Source: Hydractinia symbiolongicarpus (taxonomy: Eukaryota; Cnidaria; Hydrozoa; Anthoathecata; Hydractiniidae). Taken from it: a DNA stretch of 64,000 nucleotides. A model generated the notes under the pieces. That model ran no database searches, had not been told where the DNA came from, and saw only the letters and a list, made by a program, of their open reading frames with translations. Below, piece after piece: positions 1-10,780 of this stretch; the stretch's first letter is position 1, and the number at the start of each line of letters is the position of its first letter. Both the position numbers and the translations under genes were made by a program. The DNA lies in contig NC_079881.1 in NCBI RefSeq assembly GCF_029227915.1, positions 25,273,501-25,337,500 on the forward strand, written 5' to 3'.

Positions 1-407
1 ATTCCGGGATATACGGGAAATCGCGGGTTTTCGTTTGCCGGCGATTAACCTCCTTTTATTCAGCGTCTCATCAAAAATGAAATAATTTTTGAAAACTACA
101 AGTCTCATTCGTTTTAGTGGTGAAAAATAATTTAAAGAATCGTTCGGGAAATGAGTTTACTCCCTGGGTACTTTCTTTGTATACTTTTGACTATACGGTC
201 CGAGTCCGGAATTTACGGGAAGTCGCGGGTTTTCGTTTGCCGGCAATTAAACTCCTTTTATTCAGCGTCTCATCAAAAATGAAATCATTTTTGAAAACTA
301 CAAGTCTCATGCGTTTTAGTGGTGAAAAAATAATTTAAAGAATCGTTCGGGAAATGAGTTTACTCCCTGGGTACTTTCTTTATATACTTTTCACTGTACG
401 GGCCGAG

Positions 408-422
408 TCCGTGATATACGGA
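408..422. other. 5-bp-stem dyad TCCGT-GATAT-ACGGA
   Basis: In monomers with TTTTCACTGTAC the same dyad window reads TCCGT, loop GATAT, ACGGA, with exact complementary arms. It recurs in most monomers of this subtype, for example at 33895-33909 and near 16389, 18620 and 62203. The copy near 10120 is broken (ATATGGA). Confidence 0.9.
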
Positions 423-1497
423 AAATCGCGGGTTTTCGTTTGCCGGCAATTAAACTCCTTTTATTCAGCGTCTCATCAAAAATGAAATCATTTTTGAAAA
501 CTACAAGTCTCATGCGTTTTAGTGGTGAAAAAATAATTTAAAGAATCGTTCGGGAAATGAGTTTACTCCCTGGGTACTTTCTTTATATACTTTTGACTAT
601 ACGGGCCGAGTCCGGGTTTTACGGGAAATTGCGGGTTTTCGTTTGCCGGCGATTAAACTCCTTTTATTCAGCGTCTCATCAATAGCGAAATCATTTTTGA
701 AAACTACAAGTCTCATTCGTTTTAGTGGTGAAAAATAATTTAAAGAATCGTTCGGGAAATGAGTTTACTCCCTGGGTACTTTCTTTGTATACTTTTGACT
801 ATCCGGTCCGAGTCCGGAATTTACGGGAAATCGCGGGTTTTCGTTTGCCGGCAATTATACTCTTTTTATTCAGCGTCTCATAAAAAATGAAATCATTTTT
901 GAAAACTACAAGTCTCATGCGTCTTAGTGGTGAAAAAATAATTTAAAATCTCGTTCGGGAAATGAGTTTACTCCCTGGGTACTTTCTTTGTATACATTAG
1001 ACTATACGGGCCAAGCCCGGGATTTACGGGAAATCGCGGGTTTTCGTTTGCCGGCGATTAAACTTCTTTTATTCAGCGTCTCATCAAAAATGAAATCATT
1101 TTTGAAAACTACAAGTCTCATGCGTTTTAGTGGTGAAGAAATAATTTAAAAAATCGTTCGGGTAATGAGTGTACTCCCTGGGTATTTTCTTTGTATACAT
1201 TCGACTATACGGCCAACTCAGGGATTTACGGGAAATCGCGGGTTTTCGTTTGCCGGCGATTAAACTTCTTTTATTCAGCGTCTCATCAAAAATGAAATCA
1301 TTTTTGAAAACTACAAGTCTCATGCGTTTTAGTGGTAAAGAAATTATTTAAAAAATCCTTCGGGTAATGAGTGTACTCCCTAGGTATTTTCTTTGTATAC
1401 ATTCGACTATACGGCCAAGCCAGGGATTTACGGGAAATCGCGGGTTTTCGTTTGCCGGCGATTAAACTCCTTTTATTCAGCGTCTCATTAATAACGA

Positions 1498-3517
1498 AAT
1501 CATTTTTGAAGACTACAAGTCTCATTCGTTTTAGTGGTGAAAAATAATTTAAAGAATCGTCGGGAAATGAGTTTACACCCTGGGTACTTTCTTTGTATAC
1601 TTTTGACTATACGGGCCGAGTCCGGGATTTACGTGAAATCGCGGTTTCTGTTTGCCGGCGATTAAACTCCTTTTATTCAGCGTCTCATAAAAAATGAAAT
1701 CATTTTTGAAAATTACAAGTCTCATGCGTCTTAGTGGTAGAAAAATAATTTAAAAAATCGTTCAAGAAATGAGTTTACTCCCTGGGTCCTTTCTTTGTAT
1801 ACATTCGACTATACGGGCCGATTCCGGGATATACGGGAAATCGCGGGTTTTCGTTTGCCGGCGATTAACCTCCTTTTATTCAGCGTCTCATCAAAAATGA
1901 AATCATTTTTGAAAACTACAAGTCTCATTCGTTTTAGTGGTGAAAAATAATTTAAAGAATCGTTCGGGAAATGAGTTTACTCCCTGGGTACTTTCTTTGT
2001 ATACTTTTGACTATACGGTCCGAGTCCGGAATTTACGGGAAGTCGCGGGTTTTCGTTTGCCGGCAATTAAACTCCTTTTATTCAGCGTCTCATCAAAAAT
2101 GAAATCATTTTTGAAAACTACAAGTCTCATGCGTTTTAGTGGTGAAAAAATAATTTAAAGAATCGTTCGGGAAATGAGTTTACTCCCTGGGTACTTTCTT
2201 TGTATACATTAGACTATACGGGCCAAGCCCGGGATTTACGGGAAATCGCGGGTTTTCGTTTGCCGGCGATTAAACTTCTTTTATTCAGCGTCTCATCAAA
2301 AATGAAATCATTTTTGAAAACTACAAGTCTCATGCGTTTTAGTGGTGAAGAAATAATTTAAAAAATCGTTCGGGTAATGAGTGTACTCCCTGGGTATTTT
2401 CTTTGTATACATTCGACTATACGGCCAACTCAGGGATTTACGGGAAATCGCGGGTTTTCGTTTGCCGGCGATTAAACTTCTTTTATTCAGCGTCTCATCA
2501 AAAATGAAATCATTTTTGAAGACTACAAGTCTCATTCGTTTTAGTGGTGAAAAATAATTTAAAGAATCGTCGGGAAATGAGTTTACACCCTGGGTACTTT
2601 CTTTGTATACTTTTGACTATACGGGCCGAGTCCGGGATTTACGTGAAATCGCGGTTTCTGTTTGCCGGCGATTAAACTCCTTTTATTCAGCGTCTCATAA
2701 AAAATGAAATCATTTTTGAAAATTACAAGTCTCATGCGTCTTAGTGGTAGAAAAATAATTTAAAAAATCGTTCAAGAAATGAGTTTACTCCCTGGGTCCT
2801 TTCTTTGTATACATTCGACTATACGGGCCGATTCCGGGATATACGGGAAATCGCGGGTTTTCGTTTGCCGGCGATTAACCTCCTTTTATTCAGCGTCTCA
2901 TCAAAAATGAAATCATTTTTGAAAACTACAAGTCTCATTCGTTTTAGTGGTGAAAAATAATTTAAAGAATCGTTCGGGAAATGAGTTTACTCCCTGGGTA
3001 CTTTCTTTGTATACTTTTGACTATACGGTCCGAGTCCGGAATTTACGGGAAGTCGCGGGTTTTCGTTTGCCGGCAATTAAACTCCTTTTATTCAGCGTCT
3101 CATCAAAAATGAAATCATTTTTGAAAACTACAAGTCTCATGCGTTTTAGTGGTGAAAAAATAATTTAAAGAATCGTTCGGGAAATGAGTTTACTCCCTGG
3201 GTACTTTCTTTGTATACATTAGACTATACGGGCCAAGCCCGGGATTTACGGGAAATCGCGGGTTTTCGTTTGCCGGCGATTAAACTTCTTTTATTCAGCG
3301 TCTCATCAAAAATGAAATCATTTTTGAAAACTACAAGTCTCATGCGTTTTAGTGGTGAAGAAATAATTTAAAAAATCGTTCGGGTAATGAGTGTACTCCC
3401 TGGGTATTTTCTTTGTATACATTCGACTATACGGCCAACTCAGGGATTTACGGGAAATCGCGGGTTTTCGTTTGCCGGCGATTAAACTTCTTTTATTCAG
3501 CGTCTCATCAAAAATGA
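1498..3517. repeat. Tandem duplication of a 5-monomer, 1010-bp unit
   Basis: Copy 1 is about 1498-2507 and copy 2 about 2508-3517. The two look identical by eye, down to rare private variants: the shortened AATCGTCGGG, TTTACACCC, GCGGTTTCTG and the GGTAGAAAAAT form. After copy 2 the sequence rejoins what precedes copy 1: GGTAAAGAAATTATT occurs near 1334 and again near 3556, 2222 bp or 11 monomers apart. This looks like a recent unequal exchange in register. Confidence 0.88.
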
Positions 3518-4110
3518 AATCATTTTTGAAAACTACAAGTCTCATGCGTTTTAGTGGTAAAGAAATTATTTAAAAAATCCTTCGGGTAATGAGTGTACTC
3601 CCTAGGTATTTTCTTTGTATACATTCGACTATACGGCCAAGCCAGGGATTTACGGGAAATCGCGGGTTTTCGTTTGCCGGCGATTAAACTCCTTTTATTC
3701 AGCGTCTCATTAATAACGAAATCATTTTTGAAGACTACAAGTCTCATTCGTTTTAGTGGTGAAAAATAATTTAAAGAATCGTCGGGAAATGAGTTTACAC
3801 CCTGGGTACTTTCTTTGTATACTTTTGACTATACGGGCCGAGTCCGGGATTTACGTGAAATCGCGGTTTTTGTTTGCCGGCGATTAAACTCCTTTTATTC
3901 AGCATCTCATAAAAAATGAAATCATTTTTGAAAACTACAAGTCTCATGCGTCTAAGTGGTGAAAAAATAATTTAAAAAATCGTTCGGGAAATGAGTTTAC
4001 TCCCTGGGTACTTTCTTTGTATACATTCGACTATACGGGCCAAGCCCGAGATTTACGGGAAATCGCGGGTTTTCGTTTGCCGGCGATTAAACTCCTTTTA
4101 TTCAGCGTCT

Positions 4111-5730
4111 CATCAAAAAGGAAATGATTTTTGAAAACTACAAGTCTCATGCGTTTTAGTGGTGAAAAATAATTTAAAGAATCGTTCGGGAAATGAGTTT
4201 ACTCCCTGCGTACTTTCTTTGTATACTTTTGACTATACGGGCCGAGTCCGGGATATACGGGAAATCGCGGGTTTTCGTTTGCCGGCGATTAAACTCCTTT
4301 TATTCAGCGTCTCATAAAAAATGAAATCATTTTTGAAAATTACAAGTCTCATGCGTCTTAGTGGTAGAAAAATAATTTAAAAAATCGTTCAAGAAATGAG
4401 TTTACTCCCTGGGTCCTTTCTTTGTATACATTCGACTATACGGGCCGATTCCGGGATATACGGGAAATCGCGGGTTTTCGTTTGCCGGCGATTAACCTCC
4501 TTTTATTCAGCGTCTCATCAAAAATGAAATCATTTTTGAAAACTACAAGTCTCATTCGTTTTAGTGGTGAAAAATAATTTAAAGAATCGTTCGGGAAATG
4601 AGTTTACTCCCTGGGTACTTTCTTTGTATACTTTTGACTATACGGTCCGAGTCCGGAATTTACGGGAAGTCGCGGGTTTTCGTTTGCCGGCAATTAAACT
4701 CCTTTTATTCAGCGTCTCATCAAAAATGAAATCATTTTTGAAAACTACAAGTCTCATGCGTTTTAGTGGTGAAAAAATAATTTAAAGAATCGTTCGGGAA
4801 ATGAGTTTACTCCCTGGGTACTTTCTTTATATACTTTTCACTGTACGGGCCGAGTCCGTGATATACGGAAAATTGCGGGTTTTCGTTTGCCGGCAATTAA
4901 ACTCCTTTTATTCAGCGTCTCATCAAAAACGAAATGATTTTTGAAAACTACAAGTCTCATGCGTTTTAGTGGTGAAAAATAATTTAAAGAATCGTTCGGG
5001 AAATGAGTTTACTCCCTGGGTACTTTCTTTGTATACTTTTGACTATACGGGCCGAGTCCGGGATTTACGGGAAATCGCGGGTTTTCGTTTGCCGGCGATT
5101 AAACTCCTTTTATTCAGCGTCTCATAAAAAATGAAATCATTTTTGAAAATTACAAGTCTCATGCGTCTTAGTGGTAGAAAAATAATTTAAAAAATCGTTC
5201 AAGAAATGAGTTTACTCCCTGGGTCCTTTCTTTGTATACATTCGACTATACGGGCCGATTCCGGGATATACGGGAAATCGCGGGTTTTCGTTTGCCGGCG
5301 ATTAACCTCCTTTTATTCAGCGTCTCATCAAAAATGAAATCATTTTTGAAAACTACAAGTCTCATTCGTTTTAGTGGTGAAAAATAATTTAAAGAATCGT
5401 TCGGGAAATGAGTTTACTCCCTGGGTACTTTCTTTGTATACTTTTGACTATACGGTCCGAGTCCGGAATTTACGGGAAGTCGCGGGTTTTCGTTTGCCGG
5501 CAATTAAACTCCTTTTATTCAGCGTCTCATCAAAAATGAAATCATTTTTGAAAACTACAAGTCTCATGCGTTTTAGTGGTGAAAAAATAATTTAAAGAAT
5601 CGTTCGGGAAATGAGTTTACTCCCTGGGTACTTTCTTTATATACTTTTCACTGTACAGGCCGAGTCCGTGATATACGGAAAATCGCGGGTTTTCGTTTGC
5701 CGGCAATTAAACTCCTTTTATTCAGCGTCT
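4111..5730. repeat. Tandem duplication of a 4-monomer, 810-bp unit
   Basis: Copy 1 is 4111-4920 and copy 2 4921-5730. Both begin at CATCAAAAA followed by the GAAATGATTT variant and run through the GGTAGAAAAAT, GATTCCGGGATATAC and TTATATACTTTTCACTG monomers. A few single-base differences separate them: AAGGAAATG versus AACGAAATG near the start, and ACGGGCC versus ACAGGCC near 4845 and 5655. Confidence 0.82.
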
Positions 5731-7587
5731 CATCAAAAATGAAATCATTTTTGAAAACTACAAGTCTCATGCGTTTTAGTGGTGAAAAAATAATTTAAAG
5801 AATCGTTCGGGAAATGAGTTTACTCCCTGGGTACTTTCTTTATATACTTTTGACTATACGGGCCGAGTCCGGGTTTTACGGGAAATTGCGGGTTTTCGTT
5901 TGCCGGCGATTAAACTCCTTTTATTCAGCGTCTCATCAATAGCGAAATCATTTTTGAAAACTACAAGTCTCATTCGTTTTAGTGGTGAAAAATAATTTAA
6001 AGAATCGTTCGGGAAATGAGTTTACTTCCTGGGTACTTTCTTTGTATACTTTTGACTATCCGGTCCGAGTCTGGAATTTACGGGAAATCGCGGGTTTTCG
6101 TTTGCCGGCAATTAAACTCTTTTTATTCAGCGTCTCATAAAAAATGAAATCATTTTTGAAAACTACAAGTCTCATGCGTCTTAGTGGTGAAAAAATAATT
6201 TAAAAAATCGTTCGGGAAATGAGTTTACTCCCTGGGTACTTTCTTTGTATACATTACACTATACGGGCCAAGCCCGGGATTTACGGGAAATCGCGGGTTT
6301 TCGTTTGCCGGCGATTAAACTTCTTTTATTCAGCGTCTCATCAAAAATGAAATCATTTTTGAAAACTACAAGTCTCATGCGTTTTAGTGGTGAAGAAATA
6401 ATTTAAAAAATCGTTCGGGTAATGAGTGTACTCCCTGGGTATTTTCTTTGTATACATTCGACTATACGGCCAACTCAGGGATTTACGGGAAATCGCGGGT
6501 TTTCGTTTGCCGGCGATTAAACTTCTTTTATTCAGCGTCTCATCAAAAATGAAATCATTTTTGAAAACTACAAGTCTCATGCGTTTTAGTGGTGAAGAAA
6601 TTATTTAAAAAATCCTTCGGGTAATGAGTGTACTCCCTAGGTATTTTCTTTGTATACATTCGACTATACGGCCAAGCCAGGGATTTACGGGAAATCGCGG
6701 GTTTTCGTTTGCCGGCGATTAAACTCCTTTTATTCAGCGTCTCATTAATAACGAAATCATTTTTGAAGACTACAAGTCTCATTCGTTTTAGTGGTGAAAA
6801 ATAATTTAAAGAATCGTCGGGAAATGAGTTTACACCCTGGGTACTTTCTTTGTATACTTTTGACTATACGGGCCGAGTCCGGGATTTACGTGAAATCGCG
6901 GTTTTTGTTTGCCGGCGATTAAACTCCTTTTATTCAGCGTCTCATAAAAAATGAAATCATTTTTGAAAACTACAAGTCTCATGCGTCTAAGTGGTGAAAA
7001 AATAATTTAAAAAATCGTTCGGGAAATGAGTTTACTCCCTGGGTACTTTCTTTGTATACATTCGACTATACGGGCCAAGCCCGAGATTTACGGGAAATCG
7101 CGGGTTTTCGTTTGCCGGCGATTAAACTCCTTTTATTCAGCGTCTCATCAAAAAGGAAATGATTTTTGAAAACTACAAGTCTCATGCGTTTTAGTGGTGA
7201 AAAATAATTTAAAGAATCGTTCGGGAAATGAGTTTACTCCCTGGGTACTTTCTTTGTATACTTTTGACTATACGGGCCGAGTCCGGGATATACGGGAAAT
7301 CGCGGGTTTTCGTTTGCCGGCGATTAAACTCCTTTTATTCAGCGTCTCATAAAAAATGAAATCATTTTTGAAAATTACAAGTCTCATGCGTCTTAGTGGT
7401 AGAAAAATAATTTAAAAAATCGTTCAAGAAATGAGTTTACTCCCTGGGTCCTTTCTTTGTATACATTCGACTATACGGGCCGATTCCGGGATATACGGGA
7501 AATCGCGGGTTTTCGTTTGCCGGCGATTAACCTCCTTTTATTCAGCGTCTCATCAAAAATGAAATCATTTTTGAAAACTACAAGTCT

Positions 7588-9615
7588 CATGCCTTTTAGT
7601 GGTGAAAAAATAATTTAAAAAATCGTTTGGGAAATGAGTTTACTCCCTGGGTACTTTCTTTGTATACTTTTGACTATACGGTCCGAGTCCGGAATTTACG
7701 GGAAGTCGCGGGTTTTCGTTTGCCGGCAATTAAACTCCTTTTATTCAGCGTCTCATAAAAAATGAAATCATTTTTGAAAACTACAAGTCTCATGCCTTTT
7801 AGTGGTGAAAAAATAATTTAAAAAATCGTTTGGGAAATGAGTTTACTCCCAGTTTACTTTCTTTGTATACTTTTGACTATACGGGCCGAGTCTGGGATTT
7901 ACGGGAAATCGCGGGTTTTCGTTTGCCTGCGATTAAACTCTTTTTATTCAGCGTCTCATCAAAAATGAAATCGTTTTTGAAAACTACAAGTCTCATTCGT
8001 TTTAGTGGTGAAAAATAATTTAAAGAATCGTTCGGGAAATGAGTTTACTCCCTGGGTACTTTCTTTGTATATTTTTGACTATACGGTCCGAGTCCGGAAT
8101 TTACGGGAAGTCGCGGGTTTTCGTTTGCCGGCAATTAAACTCCTTTTATTCAGCGTCTCATAAAAAATGAAATCATTTTTGAAAACTACAAGTCTCATGC
8201 CTTTTAGTGGTGAAAAAATAATTTAAAGAATCGTTTGGGAAGTGAGTTTACTCCCTGGGTACTTTCTTTGTATACTTTTGACTATACGGGCCGAGTCTGG
8301 GATTTACGGGAAATTGCGGGTTTTCGTTTGCCTGCGATTAAACTCTTTTTATTCAGCGTCTCATCAAAAATGAAATCGTTTTTGAAAACTACAAGTCTTA
8401 TGCGTTTTAATGGTAAAAAATTAATTTAAAAAATCGTTCGGGAAATGAGTTTACTCCCAGTTTACTTTCTTTGTATACATTTGACTATACGGGTCAAGCC
8501 CGGGATTTACGGCAAATCGGGGGTTTTCGTTTGCTGGCGATTAAAGTCCTTTTATTCAGCGTCTCATCAAAAACGAAATCATTTTTAAAAACTACAAGTC
8601 TCATGCCTTTTAGTGGTGAAAAAATAATTTAAAAAATCGTTTGGGAAATGACTTTACTCCCTGGGTACTTTCTTTGTATACTTTTGACTATACGGTCCGA
8701 GTCCGGAATTTACGGGAAGTCGCGGGTTTTCGTTTGCCGGCAATTAAACTCCTTTTATTCAGCGTCTCATAAAAAATGAAATCATTTTTGAAAAATACAA
8801 GTCTCATGCCTTTTAGTGGTGAAAAAATAATTTAAAAAATCGTTTGGGAAATGAGTTTACTCCCAGTTTACTTTCTTTGTATACTTTTGACTATACGGGC
8901 CGAGTCTGGGATTTACGGGAAATCGCGGGTTTTCGTTTGCCTGCGATTAAACTCTTTTTATTCAGCGTCTCATCAAAAATGAAATCGTTTTTGAAAGCTA
9001 CAAGTCTCATTCGTTTTAGTGGTGAAAAATAATTTAAAGAATCGTTCGGGAAATTAGTTTACTCCCTGGGTACTTTCTTTGTATACTTTTGACTATACGG
9101 TCCGAGTCCGGAATTTACGGGAAGTCGCGGGTTTTCGTTTGCCGGCAATTAAACTCCTTTTATTCAGCGTCTCATAAAAAATGAAATCATTTTTGAAAAC
9201 TACAAGTCTCATGCCTTTTAGTGGTGAAAAAATAATTTAAAGAATCGTTTGGGAAGTGAGTTTACTCCCTGGGTACTTTCTTTGTATACTTTTGACTATA
9301 CGGGCCGAGTCTGGGATTTACGGGAAATTGCGGGTTTTCGTTTGCCTGCGATTAAACTCTTTTTATTCAGCGTCTCATCAAAAATGAAATCGTTTTTGAA
9401 AACTACAAGTCTTATGCGTTTTAATGGTAAAAAATTAATTTAAAAAATCGTTCGGGAAATGAGTTTACTCCCAGTTTACTTTCTTTGTATACATTTGACT
9501 ATACGGGTCAAGCCCGGGATTTACGGCAAATCGGGGGTTTTCGTTTGCCGGCGATTAAACTCCTTTTATTCAGCGTCTCATCAAAAATGGAATCATTTTT
9601 GAAAACTACAAGTCT
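7588..9615. repeat. Tandem duplication of a 5-monomer, 1014-bp unit
   Basis: Copy 1 is about 7588-8601. Copy 2 starts at 8602 with the same CATGCCTTTTAG and runs to roughly 9540-9615. Both hold AATCGTTTGGG, TTTGCCTGCG, the TTAATGGTAAAAAATT monomer and the private AAATCGGGGG variant (near 8515 and 9529). Single-base differences include TGACTTTACT in copy 2. Confidence 0.85.
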
Positions 9616-10780
9616 CATGCGTTTTAGTGGTGAAAAAATAATTTAAAAAATCGTTCGGGAAATGAGTTTACTCCCTGGGTATATTCTTTGTATACATTCG
9701 ACTATACGGCCAAGCCCGGGATTTACGGGAAATCGCGGGTTTTTGTTGGCCGGCGATTAAAGTCCTTTTATTCCGCGTCTCATCAAAAACGAAATCATTT
9801 TTAAAAACTACAAGTCTCATGCGTTTTAGTGGTGAAAAAATAATTTAAAAAATCATTCGGGAAATGAGTTTACTCCCAGTTTACTTTCTTTGTATACATT
9901 CGACTATACGGGTCAAGCCCGGGATTTACGGGAAATCACGGGTTTTCGTTGGCCGGCGATTAAACTCCTTTTATTCAGCGTCTCATCAAAAACGAAATCA
10001 TTTTTAAAAACTACAAGTTTCATGCGTTTTAGTGGTGAAAAAATAATTTAAAGAATCGTTTGGGAAATGAGTTTACTCCCTGGGTACTTTCTTTGTATAC
10101 TTTTCACTGTACGGGCCGAGTCCGTGATATATGGAAAATCGCGGGTTTTCGTTTGCCGGCGATTAAACTCCTTTTATTCAGCGTCTCATCAAAAATGAAA
10201 TCATTTTTGAAAACTACAAGTCTCATGCGTTTTAGTGGTGAAGAAATAATTTAAAAAAATCGTTCGGGAAATGAGTTTACTCCCTGGGTATTTTCTTTGT
10301 ATACATTCGACTATACGGGTGAAGCCCGGGATTTACGGCAAATCGCGGGTTTTCAGTTGCCGGCGATTAAACTCCTTTTATTCAGCGTCTCATCAAAAAT
10401 GAAATCATTTTTGAAAACTACAAGTCTCATGCGTTTTAGTGATAAAAAAATAATTTAAAGAATCGTTTGGGAAATGAGTTTACTCCCTGGGTACTTTCTT
10501 TGTATACTTTTCACTGTACGGGCCGAGTCCGGGATTTACGGAAAATTGCGGGTTTACGTTTGCCGGCGATTAAACTCCTTTTATTCAGCGTCTCATCAAA
10601 AATGAAATCGTTTTTGAAAACTACAAGTCTTATGCGTTTTAATGGTAAAAAATTAATTTAAAAAATCGTTCGGGAAATGAGTGTACTCCCAGTTTACTTT
10701 CTTTGTATACATTTGACTATACGGGTCAAACCCGGGATTTACGGAAAATCGCGGGTTTTCGTTTGCCGGCAATTAAACTC
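7588..10780. repeat. Family B block 1
   Basis: The first appearance of CATGCCTTTTAG (7588) and CCCAGTTTAC (about 7850) marks a change of subfamily. Monomers here are mostly 203 bp and carry ACGGGTCAAGCC, TTTGCCTGCG, TTGGCCGGCG and the TTAATGGTAAAAAATT form. The right part, about 9177-10756, has a near-identical copy at 48357-49936. It contains no gene. Confidence 0.78.

Larger units (their letters stand above)
1..7587. repeat. Family A block 1
   Basis: This block consists of 202-bp monomers with CATTCGTTTTAG, CATGCGTCTTAG, ATTAGACTATAC, GGTCCTTTC and TTCAAGAAATG variants. None has the CCCAGTTTAC form of family B or the GTGTTCTCCC form of family C. The block is built from overlapping duplicated segments. 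Positions 1 to about 1700 match 5258 to about 6957, an offset of 5257 bp or 26 monomers. Positions about 3305-4540 match about 6340-7575, an offset of 3035 bp or 15 monomers. Two tandem duplications lie inside it and are listed separately. It contains no gene. Confidence 0.8.

Noticed and set aside
117-338. Plus-strand open frame of 73 residues, many copies
   Set aside because: Starts and stops are set by the repeat (a GTG or ATG in the monomer and the TAA in ATAATTTAA). Variants between copies do not favour any codon position that I can see.
1096-1323. Minus-strand open frame of 75 residues recurring about every monomer
   Set aside because: It is a by-product of the satellite. It spans more than one monomer, recurs with the repeat in different frames, overlaps plus-strand frames of equal length, and has no recognisable domain.
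1600-1645. CENP-B box in the monomer
   Set aside because: I looked for TTCG, four bases, A, two bases, CGGG. TTCGACTATACGGG has the right ends but only six bases between them, and the other TTCG/CGGG pairs in the dyad window are eight apart. No exact match was found.
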